This document shows, in pieces, positions 31,300-42,959 of a DNA stretch of 64,000 bases. Location of the stretch: the NCBI GenBank assembly GCA_012934845.2, contig WNNJ02003550.1, forward strand, positions 44,693-108,692. Direction: 5' to 3'. How positions within the stretch are numbered: position 1 is the stretch's first letter; each line of letters starts with the position of its first letter. The notes under the pieces are model-generated. The model saw only the letters and a program-made list of their open reading frames with translations. It had not been told where the DNA came from and searched no databases. This stretch comes from Pomphorhynchus laevis. Its lineage: Eukaryota > Acanthocephala > Palaeacanthocephala > Echinorhynchida > Pomphorhynchidae. Made by a program: the position numbers and the translations under genes.

Positions 31300-32930
31300 A
31301 CCGTTCTTCCAGAGAGTTATCGCCAAGCAAGACATAGATGGACAAGAGTAGTTTAATAGGAGGGATTATCTTAAGTGGCATTTAACTAAGGTTAAAAGAC
31401 CTCGAGAAGAAGGGGAGTGAGGTGGAGTTGTACGGAGTAAAGTGGGAAAATGTGTGCTTTAAAAGAAACGGAGTCATAATCCTGGGGAGGCCGGATAGAT
31501 CTAGTTTCCTAAGGGACTATAGCATCTGAATCTCGACCAGATAAAATGTTAAGGACAGAAGCACCTTCCGAATTCCACTGAAGGACGTTCAGTGAAAACG
31601 GTTCGGAATTATTTCCCATTCAAAGGTGGAACCTGAAGGGACAGCGAACCCACTAGTTAGGCCCAGATGGGGCAAGTTTCCGCTCCTGCCTTCGGCCCTA
31701 ATAGCGGCACTGTTGACCGCCTCTTGGCAGTTAGGAGAATTGTCATCATGTTACGGCTGGATGCTCTACGCCTTCTCCTGCTTATGTACTTTCAGGGGGA
31801 AACCGTATTTGCGGATGCCCGTCTCTTTGATAACCTTTTTGTTGAGGGTGCAGGTTGGTGAGTTGATAGCGATTAGAGCAACTTAGTTAGGTTATAAATC
31901 ATGTCTTCAGAGTGGAGAACCTCGTCTTTACGTTGCAGAACTCGAGTTTTAGCTTTGTATAATCATCATCCGCAGGATGAATATGGGCTGCTTGAATATT
32001 GTGAATATTGGGGTAAACGGCAATATTCTTTCCGTAAGGCCCCAGTTGACGCTTTAGGTCAGCTTTAAATTTTTTACACTTACGAAACCATGCTGGATGC
32101 TGCTGGCCACAGTTAGTACATCATGCTATCTGGCTTCATGCTAAGGCATGCTCTTCTTCCGTTGAACCACATACACTACATGATTTGACCCTGGAGCATG
32201 ATGAGCTCCAATGCCCCCACGCTTTGCAGTTATTGCAGTGGGGGAATGTTTTGCTATTGCATTCGATCAGTTGAAATCGTAGATTGTACCTCAGGAAAGG
32301 GTTAAAGCAGAATTCTCGAGGAGTGGATCATTCTCCTCGGAAGTATACTCAAAAGCAATTGGTAAGGGGATATCCCATTTACCCTTAATGAATCATAGGT
32401 TATTAATCGTGTACAATTCTAGAGCTTTTAAATCCTCGGCATCACCTTCTGGAGTGATGTTGGTAATCTTGACTGTAGCTATAATTGACGAATAAATTAC
32501 CTTGGCCTTATGAAACAGTTTATCTTATGCTATTTGAACATAATCCTCTGCAATGCTAGAGGTCGCGAAATATATCCGGTAGTCGTTCCCGTAAATTTAG
32601 ATGGAATTTGATAGGACTCTATTTTTTGTTGTAATTGGATACGAATACTCTTAAAAACGAATCAAAATAGTTTTGCTTGGAAATGAGTATTATTGGTGAT
32701 ACACACACCAAGTTTGAAAGTTTATTTATAGGGGAAAGCGCTGAGGAGCATCTCCTCCAATGCCATGTTCAACAAAAACTCCACTAACCTTCATTGAGAT
32801 GTCGTTTGAGTTTTTCCCAGAGATAATCATTAAAAAGTCAGGATTTTTGCTTAAATTTGCTGGTAGATTTAAATCTTTTGATCCTCCGCAAACGTTGTTA
32901 CTTTCTATTCCACAAACTTTTGAGATATAA
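31300..32930 (-). mobile_element. Jockey-like LINE copy A (5' half, decayed)
   Basis: On the minus strand, ORF1 remnants come first (zinc-knuckle region near 32085-32260, readable as PHCNNCKAWGHWSSSC and then TNCGQQHPAWFRKC). They are followed by the start of ORF2 (LQWNS..GAS near 31580, with the endonuclease start down to 31300). It lacks the RT. Many frame breaks. Confidence 0.75.
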
Positions 32931-33263
32931 AATGTGATACTATAGAGCTTAATATACCGTTAACCCCTCAACTATATGAACACATCCTAATCGTTGAACA
33001 GACAAAAGAACATTGAAACTAGAGATGTGCCTGACGTCAGTATTCATTCAAAATTTGTGGCAAGAGCCCAGTATGCATAAACGACAGTTGATATGTGAGT
33101 TTCATTGCACGTGTATTATTTTAAGTTAAGATACGAGTACGATGTGATCCAACTGGCTCATTTTGCACATGTAATTATTGTGATTATTCTTGCATTTAAT
33201 TCCGTATAAAAAAGTAGATTTATTTTTAACGTTGCAAATGCGTGCCAGCGCACGCTTACATGA

Positions 33264-33502
33264 TCACAACAAAACAAAAATGTAAATCATGTGTCGAGAA
33301 GGTGTGAACGGAGGAGGTGTTTGAATGTGACAAAGGAGGGAGCGCGGCGGAAGTCGAGAAAGAGTTGATTCCAGGCGAGTGAGGCGGCCACGAGTAAGGA
33401 TCGGAGATCGTAGTTGTTGGAGTAATTGGGAACGTGGAGTAAGAGGGTATGTCGGGAACGCAGCGATAGCGAGATAGAACGAGTATATTTCAATGTCCAC
33501 AC
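33264..33502 (-). mobile_element. LINE polymerase C-terminal tail fragment
   Basis: The 71-codon minus-strand frame ending at 33287 reads like the last part of CR1/I-type LINE ORF2 proteins: LRSRHTLLLHVPNYSNN, then SLAWNQLFLDFRRA, then FKHLLRSHLL. In the family this is the hydrophobic WN..P..R...F...L tail. Short, so the family is uncertain. Confidence 0.45.
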
Positions 33503-33504
33503 TT

Positions 33505-33995
33505 ATCTGAGCTCAGACTAACTATTTTGATAAGATTAATCGAAATGGATTAAGCAATGGCTCAACTAAACAAACTAAAAGTAACTCATGAAAAAAAAAC
33601 AATTTAATTATATTATTTTCTCAATGTATTTGATTTTATTACTGTTTAATTATGTTGTATTATTTGACTAAAGTCGAGCGATTAAAAGGCTAATAAAAGG
33701 ACTCTGCATTATTATTGAGAATATTTTACGGCCTTTTTTTGAAACACCTTATCTTATCAATGGTTCCTTAATGCTATATTTATAATAATTTTATAATAAA
33801 TAAATATATAAAATATTATCATTTATATACATAACATATAATTAATATACAGATAAATCAGTAAATTATTTTTGTTTCATTTTGAACATTGTTATTATTA
33901 ATAAATAATAAAAAAAGTTTGAGATCTAAAGTAAATACACAAATTACATTTGAGATAAATAACATACACTAATTACAAAATAAAAACATACAATC
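33505..33995. other. Nothing recognised; AT-rich
   Basis: Upstream of the RT element at 34 kb and very AT-rich. It could be that element's 5' leader, but there is no comparison copy to prove it. Confidence 0.45.
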
Positions 33996-33999
33996 AATC

Positions 34000-34236
34000 A
34001 TGTTCAATTATTACAAGTATTCATATCCTCAATTAATGCCAAAGGGCAAACCTGCGACTGAGCTGAAATGCTGTTCATGCAATGGCCCAAACGCGAAATG
34101 CTGTCAGTGTGATAAGAAAGATTTTTGCTTAAACTGTTCCGCAGTAAATTGTACAAATCATCATGTTGATTCCAGTCCAGCTGATATAAATAATGTGTCT
34201 ATGTCAACCATTAAACAAACTAATTCAAACCTATAA
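34000..34236 (+). pseudogene. N-terminal cysteine-cluster segment
   Basis: 78 codons. The stretch CCSCNGPNAKCCQC and then FCLNCSAVNCTNHH gives nine or more Cys/His in about 32 residues, a likely zinc-binding module for nucleic acid. Homologues in cnidarians carry the same CNGPNAKC block at the start of a single large RT protein. A stop separates it from the following open segment, which is in the same frame. Confidence 0.7.
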
Positions 34237-35187
34237 ATGTCATATTATAGAGGTTATCATGTTGCTCATCCGCTAAATATCGATAGCACATACGATACAT
34301 CAGGGGACTCTGAAATTTTATCCGTAATCGACATCTTTACGAGAGTTGTACATTGGCAACCTAACTTATTCAGACTTCCGAAATGTATAGAATCCAAAAA
34401 AATTATATCAGAGCTTGCACGTATATACAGGGATTCGTTAACTAATTCGGAAGATTTTCATAAGTACATAATCTTTAGTCATCTGATTCTACAAAGGACC
34501 GTACGTGATAATATTAAATCATTAAAAGCGACTTTATCACGACGACTAGATCTGTGGTTCAAAAATGAATTTGGTAAATTATATGTGGAAGCCTTGGTGC
34601 TGGAAAGTATGAAAACATTGAAAGTGAAATCACCAAAAACAAACGAGTGGCGCAAAAGCTTCATCTCACTAGTAGATAGCTCTAGATTGAGCACGGCAAT
34701 GCATCTTTTAGATACTGAGTCTAAAGTTGGAGTTCCCTTGCTACCTGATGATTTGGTTGGTTCTAGATCCGGACGAGATTTATTACTTGACAAACACCCT
34801 GTGCAAGCTACATTAGATCATGATGATATTAACTGGAAGACTTAAATTACTGTTCAAAGTTTCCATTCAGTGATATTCGATTCTATTAACAATGAATTAA
34901 TTATACATATGGCCAAACGGGTGAAAGGCGGTGCAGGTCCTTCGGGCATAGATGCCTTAGCTTGGATGCATATGCTAACAAAGTTTGGTAACGAATCAAT
35001 ACAAGTGGCTAAAGCTCTCTCGATATTTGCACGGTCTCTAGCAACGGAACACTTGCCTAATGATGTTATAAAAGTACTGACTACTAATAGATTAATTGCC
35101 TTAACGAAAGAATCAGGAATAAGGCCTATAGGCATTGGAGACGTTAGTAGAAGAATAATGTCGAAGGCTATTCTTTCTCCTTTCTGA
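34237..35187 (+). pseudogene. Linker and RT fingers segment
   Basis: Two same-frame open stretches separated by one stop near 34845. The first (202 codons) is the pre-RT region, with no motif I can name. The second carries KGGAGPSGIDALAWMHML and SGIRPIGIGDVSRRIMSKA, the RT finger motifs 1-2 in the form typical of this family. Then the frame changes near 35187. Confidence 0.75.
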
Positions 35188-35218
35188 CGACATACAACAA
35201 GTTTGTGAACGATTACAA

Positions 35219-36463
35219 ATGTGTGCTGGCCAGCGAGCCGGAGTTGAGTGTGTCGCCCACGCAGTTCGTGATTGCTTGTTCAGAAATCCTGACGCAGTTC
35301 TTTTGACGATCGACGCAGATAATGCATTTAATAGAATTAACAGACCAGCAGCTCTTATTAACATTTCTCGCATATGTCCATCGATGTCTACAGTATTACA
35401 CAACCTCTATGATAGTCCATCCCAATTATCGATTGGAAATGAATTTATAACATCTTACGAAGGCTTCACACAGGGCGATGTACAAGCAATGTCTGCTTAC
35501 GCGGTAGCAACCATACCGCTATTGAAGGGCATCGAAGACAAATTTCCTCGTATCAATCAATTCTGGTACGCGGATGATGGTAATTTAGTCGGTGAACCTA
35601 ATCAAATCTACAATTCATTCAAATTTTTATGCGAACACGGATCTGCTTTTGGATTCAATATAAATAAGGAAACGTTTGTGCTGCTAACTACACCTGATAT
35701 AGCCTCTGCTATGTACCAACTATTTAAAGACACAGGAATAAAAATCGCCGTCGATGGAACCATAGTATTGGGTGCTCCGATCGGTGATAATAATTATATT
35801 CACAAAACGATAAGCTCCAAAATTTCTAAATACTGCTTACTTGTTGATCGTTTAGCTGACGTCGGTGTTATTAATTTACAGGTAAGCTATGCTAGTATGA
35901 CCAGAGCTTTGCAGCATAAATATATACACATGCAACGAACGACGAATTGCTTAAATAGCTGGTTCGAAGAATTAAATGATATTATTCAGCGTCGCTTTGA
36001 CGAACTTTTTAATTTGAACTCAACAAATGACAATTCAATGTGGCCATTATTTTCGCTTCCATTAAGATATGGTGGTCTAGGCATAGTTGACCTACGAGTC
36101 ACAGCGCAAGTAGAGTTCGAAAACTCTGAGAAGCTATGTCTTTCTTATTTAGCCGGCTTGTATGGGGTTGAGTTAAAGGCGGATCAAGATAAGTATATTT
36201 CCCAGATACGCACATCAAAAAACGAGATGTACAAATCCCTACCTATGGATAAGCTATCTGATTTAGATAAAACGGCTAAATGCATATTGGAGCACCTACA
36301 AGTCAAGGGTGCTTCATCATGGCTATCCACGTATCCTACCGTTGTACTCGCCTTAATAATATGGAATTTCGGGATTAAATTGGAGCTCTGTACAATAGAC
36401 TGTCTCGTGATGTTCCCTTACATTGCCCATGCGGTGAACGAACATCACTGGCACACTCACTAA
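35219..36463 (+). pseudogene. RT palm and thumb segment
   Basis: 414 codons. MCAGQRAGVECVAHAVRD, LLTIDADNAFNRINR (motif A), EGFTQGDVQAMSAYAVATIP (motif B, TQGD in place of the common QG.P), FWYADDGNLVGE (motif C with both aspartates), then VLGAPIG and LRYGGLGIVDL. These are complete RT catalytic motifs. The family differs from LINE, PLE and LTR polymerases by its TQGD motif B and LGAPIG block. The frame runs out just before the zinc-like motif. Confidence 0.85.
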
Positions 36464-37028
36464 CTTGTCCAACTGGAGGTCATCCTTCGATTAGACACGA
36501 TTTGATTCGTGATATATTATCCAATACCATGACCGAAATTTGCGATAATGTCCAGACAGAACCAGTATTGAAATCAGTTCACCATAGTATTGTGTTCGAG
36601 CGCACAAGCACTTCTAGAGATCATGATGCACGTTTAGACATTGCTTGCTATGGATTTTACGGAGGTCGTTCTGAGCGAACTTTATTCGATACATGCGTAT
36701 TCAACGCATTCGCGCCGTCCAACCTCTCGAAGTCAACAACGTCCGCCTTTGAATTTCACGAAAAACGAAAAATCGCAAAGTATCAAGAGAGAGTCATACT
36801 AATAGAGAGGACAAATTTTGCGCTATTAATGTTTTCGTGTTTTGGTGGTGAAAGTAAATCGTCGGTGACGATAATTCAGCGCATTGCTCATAAATTGGCA
36901 ATTAGAAAAAGACACATACGTAGAGGAATTGACACGCCTTCGGTCAACAATTGATATACAACTGGCTCGCTCAATTTCTTTATGCGTTCGGGGTGCCCGT
37001 TCTGCTCGCAATCGCCCTGCGCACTAAA
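36390..37028 (+). pseudogene. C-terminal zinc-like and PD-(D/E)XK-like domain
   Basis: Read over two frames: HCPCGERTSLAHSLTCPTGG with a following histidine (zinc-like), then DARLDIACYGFYGGRSERTL, LFDTCVFNAFAPSN, a basic helix (FHEKRKIAKYQERV), and an arginine-rich end (ARSISLCVRGARSARN). The D..E..D pattern before a beta strand is what one expects of a nuclease core, but the assignment is inference. The main open stretch is 36502-36954. Confidence 0.65.
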
Positions 37029-37039
37029 TAAAAAGTACA

Positions 37040-38321
37040 ATATATTTTTAATTATTTAACGCATCAATGCTTTGTGTTTGTTTGTACTAAAAAAATAAAT
37101 AACAACAAATTCAAGGAATCAAATATTCAAATCGCCACGGAGTACACTGATATACTTGGATCAGCGAATTGTGAGCAAACATACATGGATTCCTTCCTCA
37201 GTGCAAAGATATATAAGTTGCTTATTATGCTCAGCAACCTAATGAAGTTGGCAAATGAAGATCCTCACGTGACTTTTGTGAACTTAACCCAAGCAATTCA
37301 ATTTAAGTGGTCGTTCCATCAAAGCACGTGCAGATCAAACACGAGGATTTTTGTCCGTCTTTCTCAATTCTTGGAATCTAAAGAATTGATTACGTATACA
37401 ACAATATCCATCAAGTATGGCTGATGTTGAATATGTGATGTCTCACCAGATGTCTTTACCGCTTTTGAAAGGCCTAGTTGGTGACTAGTTACTTTTCAGA
37501 CAGACGACAATTTCTCATTAAATTAAACAAGAGAGAACAAAATCCGGCATAGGTTATAGAAACGATATCACGTATAGCATCGATGAGGACAGCATTCCAC
37601 ATGGCTATAGGCTCGTCCATCAGAATAACTAAAAATCACTTGAGCAAATGCCAAATACAAGATTCACTTACAGCTAGATATTGTTGGCATTCTCCGAATG
37701 CTCCATTCCACTGTATGTGTGGTCAGCTCTTCAGCATCATTCACGCATTAGGTTGCCAAGCCGGCGGACTACCAACGATAAAATCACGATATTACTCGAG
37801 ATATATTTGCAAAAGAGATAATCATCGTCTGTTATGCGGTAGCTGTTGAAATAATATTACAGGATCTTTAACCTGACATCGAGTTCGAAAATAGAATAAC
37901 GACAAGATATCAGAACGCAAGATAGACATTGAATGCTACGGCTTATACAAAGATCGGACAAAACTGTCATTACTTGACATTTGCACATTCAGCCACTTAG
38001 CTCCATTCTATTCCGTCTCGGTAGAGAGTCCATTTTGCTACCATGAATCTAAGAAATTTGCAAAGTACGGGGAACGTGTGGCGAGCTTGGAAAATCAATT
38101 TTCTACCCGGTAATTTTATCATCAAATGGGGAGTTGGATACGATGCACAGAAAATATTAAAGTGGGTCGCCAAGTTAAAAGCTGACAATGATCGATCACT
38201 TTACAGGGAAAATGATAGTTCAATGCGTTGTGTGATCGATATAAAATTGGCTAAATCCGTATCAATGTTAGTGTGGTCAACGAGATCGACATACAATAGA
38301 CTGATGCACACTGGAGCATAA
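37040..38321 (+). mobile_element. Second, diverged copy of the 34-kb retroelement (3' part)
   Basis: Starts a few bases after the first copy, in the same orientation. It matches the first only from the LGAPIG region on: DILGSANCEQTYMDSFLSAK, then CMCGQLFSIIHALGCQAGG (37712-37770), then IDIECYGLYKDR and LLDICTFSHLAPF, and a final arginine- and serine-rich segment ending at 38321. Protein similarity to the first copy is low, so this is a separate subfamily rather than a recent duplicate. Many frame breaks. Confidence 0.7.
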
Positions 38322-38324
38322 TAT

Positions 38325-39105
38325 TCAAGTGTTGATACCATATACTGTTAAGAAGTTTAATCTAAAAATATATACAGAGCTTTAGCCAAAAATGGCTTTT
38401 GCTCGCTGACACAAAAGTTATAAAAATGATACGAAAAAAATTCAAATCCAGGGATAGTTAACTCGTCTTCCAATCATTGTTGAAACTTTATCCATTGCGT
38501 AACCATCGATTTAAACGACTTACGATTGTCAGCGGTGACTATGGAACCTGGAAACTCACTCCTTATATTAAGAGCTCGGTGTGAAAGCCGGAAATTACGC
38601 TGACACTTACCGTTATCTCATTTTTTAAACAATGAATTACTTTGATGACCCAACCTATAATTTATCGATACGCACTCGATTGGAAATTCATCGTTTCTAA
38701 TCACAATGTTATACATTGCTATCAAATTTAGCGTCATCAAAATGTTTCATATGTGGTATAAATTCAAGCGTTTGGTAACACTAATTGGTAACACTGGTTA
38801 CCAGTTAGTCTCTTTTGGTGACTAAACCACTCCATCCTACAGATAATGTTGATATCATTCCGTTGGCCGAGCCGTTCTATCCCATACATACAAATATTTT
38901 ACTTTTTTGACCTGTAAAGCGTATGCCTATAATAAAATACATTTGATAATGTGTGCTAGCAATACCATTTTCAGTGGAAATTGGATACTTAATTTTGAAA
39001 TTTGAATTTTGCGCCATTTTGGTAAAATGATTTTTATTTTGTAAGATGAGGGAACAAAATATACATAAAATCAATTAATGAAGATCTTAAACTTAATACA
39101 GCAGC
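38325..39105. other. Nothing recognised
   Basis: No long open frame and no known repeat. A short GGTAACAC / GGTTACC cluster near 38777-38803 is the only local pattern. Confidence 0.5.
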
Positions 39106-39139
39106 GATCTTGCCTCTAAGTATACTGAATCGACCAACT

Positions 39140-39520
39140 ATGAATTACGAGACATTTTTTATTGGTATATTCTCCACGTGTTTTTCAATTGTTGGCTTAT
39201 TGGTCATAACATTCTTTATATATTCTCAAATATTAAAATTCCTTTATAATAGGAGATTAAAGGCAGATAAGCAAAGAGAAACTGATATAAATGAACTAAA
39301 ACTGCTCGAAAGTGGACCAATAACGGCTTTGGATAGTAGTAACAAAGTTAAATTACAGATAATCAAAACTCAAAACGATCCACAAATTCAGCTACCGTCT
39401 TCGACTGGTAATGATGATAATAACAATAATCGTAAAACTCAATTTGCCATTGCGTCCAAAGACGTTTACATACAAGTGAACGGTTCCGATCACAGTGTTA
39501 ATAACGAGGATGCTTTATAG
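39140..39520 (+). CDS. Small single-pass membrane protein, unknown
   Basis: 126 residues from the ATG at 39140. A short N terminus (MNYETFF) leads into one strong membrane segment (about residues 7-30: IGIFSTCFSIVGLLVITFFI and on), then a basic patch (YNRRLKADKQRE), suggesting the C terminus faces the cytosol. The rest is polar, N- and D-rich (GNDDNNNNRK), with no domain I recognise. A splice-acceptor-like TTAATACAG lies about 38 bases upstream, so this may be a last exon or a spliced-leader-accepting gene. No element similarity. It could be a host gene; function unknown. Confidence 0.5.
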   Translation: MNYETFFIGIFSTCFSIVGLLVITFFIYSQILKFLYNRRLKADKQRETDINELKLLESGPITALDSSNKVKLQIIKTQNDPQIQLPSSTGNDDNNNNRKTQFAIASKDVYIQVNGSDHSVNNEDAL

Positions 39521-39699
39521 TAGAATATTGCGTTGCTTATACTGAAGCTTACAAACAACAGCTTTAATGTTTTAGATATTAACTGAAACTAAATATGTTA
39601 TATATATTGTTTTGATAATTTAGTAAATTGAATATATTTACATGTAAATGGGTAATATATCATTTCTCAAACTATCTAGAAGAGGGAAGGACTGGGAAT

Positions 39700-40940
39700 T
39701 GGCGACGGTCATCACGGGAAATGAAGATAACGCGTGTAGGTAAATGATTCCCTCTGTTGAGGCCGGGAACGGGAAGGGCAACTTTATCGCATCCGATTCC
39801 AACTAGGGAGAGGGCGTCTCACTCCGGTAACTATAACGCAATGGGAAGTAATCAAGATCCTTTTTCACTGGATACGCTTCAGTGGAATTCAAGAGGTGCT
39901 TCCGCTCTTAGGCTTCTATCTGGTAGATATGTAGATGTTATAGTCTTCCAGAAGACGTGATCTATCCGTCTCCCCTAGAACATTACTCGATGTATCCCAA
40001 AGCATATAATCACCCACTTTACTCCATACGTAACCAGTCCACACTTATCTTCTTCTCAAGGTCTTCTAATCTTAGTAGTAAAGTTCTCATTAAGGTCCTC
40101 CCTCTTACAAAACTATTCTTATCCAACTCTTTCTTGTTAGCTATATTATCACTTGTTAAAAAACGGTAAACGCATCACCATAGCCAATGTATGTGTCCGA
40201 CAAGGGGAAATTCACAAGAACCGTGACCTTCTGGATAGGATCTTAGGCAGCTGCTACGACATGTTACTTATGACTTCAACGACAGAACTGGTCGATGAAT
40301 TAATGCAGTACTCCGCAGAATCAGGAACGACTATCTTATACATAAAACACCATCCCCACCTTTTATTGCTCTACAACAAATTCACTCCTCGACATGTTAC
40401 TGCTACATAGGACGTGGTTGTTAAAACCCATCTATACTGAGGAGTCGCGCGTAGAGCTAACCACCTCTTATAGCCTAATACGCTAGCGGCTAGAGGAAAA
40501 TACATTACTTAGAAAAAGGTTTCACTTTGATCCTATCAGAATGCCCTTCTTTCAGGCAGCTATCCAACTCTTCCCCATGATAGGGAATGATAGTTTGACC
40601 TAATTTAATTTATACCTATCTTCGCAAGCTACCGGGATCCTTTCGACTACCTATAGAGGTCGCATTTACAATCCCACTCCAACAAAACTCAAGGTCCTAG
40701 CAAAAATGCTAAACCTTCCCAATTTGTCTGCTTCCTTCAGGCAGATTCTCTCTAATGAATACTGGAGTTCTAAATGTAGGCTCCAGCTGAGTAGGGACAG
40801 GATGAATATTGCTCGTCTTAATCCATCTCAGGCTTCCTTCTGGAAGATATTCAAGGTGGAGAAGTTTGACTTCTGGCGAGAGAGGGCATCGTATTGGATT
40901 GGTAGCGTAGGCCTTGATAGAGTTTTGTAGGAGTCACTAC
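39700..40940 (+). mobile_element. Jockey-like LINE copy B (decayed, ORF1 end and ORF2 5' half)
   Basis: Decayed ORF1 C terminus near 39700-39830, then ORF2 from about 39840 with DPFSLDTLQWNSRGASALRL, scrambled endonuclease, and a readable LNLPNLSASFRQILSNEYWS segment near 40706. It stops at about 40940, before the RT, where a minus-strand LINE fragment begins. Many frame breaks; much older than copies D and E. Confidence 0.8.
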
Positions 40941-40949
40941 TACAACAAA

Positions 40950-41238
40950 CGCAGAAAATTACTTAAACAAAAGAGGATGTATGCTGACTGGCATTGAAGA
41001 AATTCTTGTTGGTTCGAAAGAACCAACAACCAAGAATTGGTTGGTCCACTCACTAGGAACCTTGCCCGACTTCAATGCAACGTTGAAGATCTGTGTTAGC
41101 CACTTCATGCCAACAACTTCGAGAGCCTTTAAAGCTTCAGGTCGAATCTCGTCTACTCTAGAAGACTTGCCATCACGAAAATTTTTAACAACAGCAATGA
41201 CCTCTTCCAAAGAGATGAATTCTTCCGTTGGTTTTTAA
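40950..41238 (-). mobile_element. LINE RT finger-domain fragment
   Basis: On the minus strand: EEVIAVVKNFRDGKSSRVDE, IRPEALKALE, and FNVALKSGKVPSEWTNQFLV, which correspond to the segment before RT motif A in RTE/CR1-like elements. The fragment ends before the palm domain. Confidence 0.6.
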
Positions 41239-42880
41239 GAATCTACTTATACAAGAGAATGCATATCTATCGGATTGAGGAGACTCATAAAATGCTCTTT
41301 CCAAGTGGTATACCTGCGTACACTATCAAATTGTGTAAATATCGTCGACTTACTATACCCTCTCTGCAACAAATGTGATTGTAATTCTGTCAGATGCTCC
41401 TTGAAATTCTCTTGTTTTAAACAAATACGTTCTGCTGTGATGACAGCAGTAATGCTGTGATCATTACTGCTGTGATCACAGCAGTAATGTCACATCATCC
41501 GATAATTGACATTACTGCTGTGATCACAGCAATAATGTCACATCATCCGATAATTGACAATGTTCATTTATGAATTCGTGCTTTTGACTAGAAACAAAGT
41601 TCTTTATCAATTCGTTCAAGATGTATTTCTCTCTTTATTTTCGCAGGAAATAATCTGGAAAATTCATGACTACCACAAATAAGCCGTCCAATGTCATCGG
41701 CAATCACTATCATTGCATGCATGATACTTTCTTCTAAAAAAGTAAGAACAGATAAATGTTAAGCTTTTTAAAAATGATACTAAAACTGATAGTTTCTACT
41801 ATATACTTTTATTGAGATTTTGTCCTATGCAAAATTTTGAGCAAAATACAGAATTTCAAGTTGTGTTCTTTCGTGTACTGTATTATCCAACACCTATTGA
41901 TCTTATAAACGGTAGACTTTGATTATTTATGATACTTCGTATTCTTTACTAATCTTTACCGATATTATTCGTTTCTAGAAGCAGTTTATACATTTTTACA
42001 ACAATATTTGATGGTTCTTTTGAAATCAGCAAACACTTATGCCCTTTGATAACTCATAATACTTTATATTAACAGTCTATAAGATTTATCTAATTTGAAC
42101 GGCTTGATAATTATTGTCTCAATTAACAAGAAACAGGAATGATTCAATACGCTAAAATCAATTATATCTTAAACGAATTGTCGAAATAAATGTACTTTAA
42201 TTTCAAATTTACGACATTGTTCAATGCTTTAGTTTAGCTTTATTAACGCTTTCAGTTATTATCAGTCTATGAGGAAAGAAAAGATTATCAATGCATGGAT
42301 TTACATTTTTGCGATTGATCACGGGTATCGAAGCTACATCACCTGAAATTTTATATATATACTAATTATGCAAAATATGTTTTCAAATTAATTAAAATGC
42401 GTAGTTGTGATTTAATTTCAATTCAAATATAATAATTTCGGCAACTTTGTTGTTTAATTGAAATCGTATTTTTCTCAGTACTTATCCTTATTAGAATCCC
42501 TGCATGCTGTGATCATGAAATTCAGACAAATACGAAGGATTAAAACCATTTGATTTTTAAAAGTTTTTGCATAGAACTTTCAATCAGTTCTATATTTTAT
42601 CAAAAACTTTCAAGCGGCTCCATATTCTATCCGCTTATTTGCTGGACTAATTTATTGATACATAAAGCGGCTTATTAATTTTAAGGAATGTCTCCCTACA
42701 TTGGATAAGGTATGTATAGAGTAGAGCATACAGTTGCATAATATACAAGCTCTATCTGATAGTCATTAACACATTGCTGCTTCAATAATTTCAAAAAATG
42801 AAACTCTGAATAAAGCCATCTGTAGTATTCTCTAAGATAAGTTGTACTTTTCTGAGCCTTATTTCTCAACATTTTATTCA
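41239..42880. other. No gene; contains palindromic tandem repeat
   Basis: Apart from the palindromic repeat at 41462-41557 I see no recognisable gene or element. Confidence 0.5.
41462..41557. repeat. Two 48-bp tandem units, each headed by a 28-bp palindrome
   Basis: 41462-41489 reads the same on both strands over 28 bp (CATTACTGCTGTGATCACAG and on). 41510-41537 is the second copy with one change. Each is followed by GTCACATCATCCGATAATTG. A further partial arm (GCAGTAATGCTGTGATCA) lies just upstream at about 41446-41464. Confidence 0.85.
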
Positions 42881-42959
42881 ATAAAGTGTACTCAATTAAT
42901 TGATTTGATGCTTAGTGCGAGCAAGTTCGAAAATAAATATGAAACAACATCAGCTAATG

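Larger units (their letters stand above)
34000..37028 (+). mobile_element. Retroelement with Cys-rich N terminus, RT, and C-terminal zinc/nuclease-like domain
   Basis: A 3.0-kb coding block with no LTR. Order: a cysteine cluster (34072-34175), an N-terminal region (34237-34845), RT (34870-36463), a CPCG..H..C..GGHPSIRH zinc-like motif (36420-36500), and a C-terminal domain with ARLDIACYGFYGG and LFDTCVFNAFAPSN that resembles a PD-(D/E)XK-type nuclease core. It belongs to a family of RT proteins I recognise from corals, sponges and molluscs, where GPNA(R/K)C in the N terminus and GVRPIGIG in the RT are hallmarks; I know no settled name for it. About five breaks. GC and codon use are higher than in the PLEs. 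Confidence 0.75.

Noticed and set aside
31626-31886. Plus-strand frames of 64-86 codons
   Set aside because: They lie antisense to decayed ORF1/ORF2 of a jockey-like LINE.
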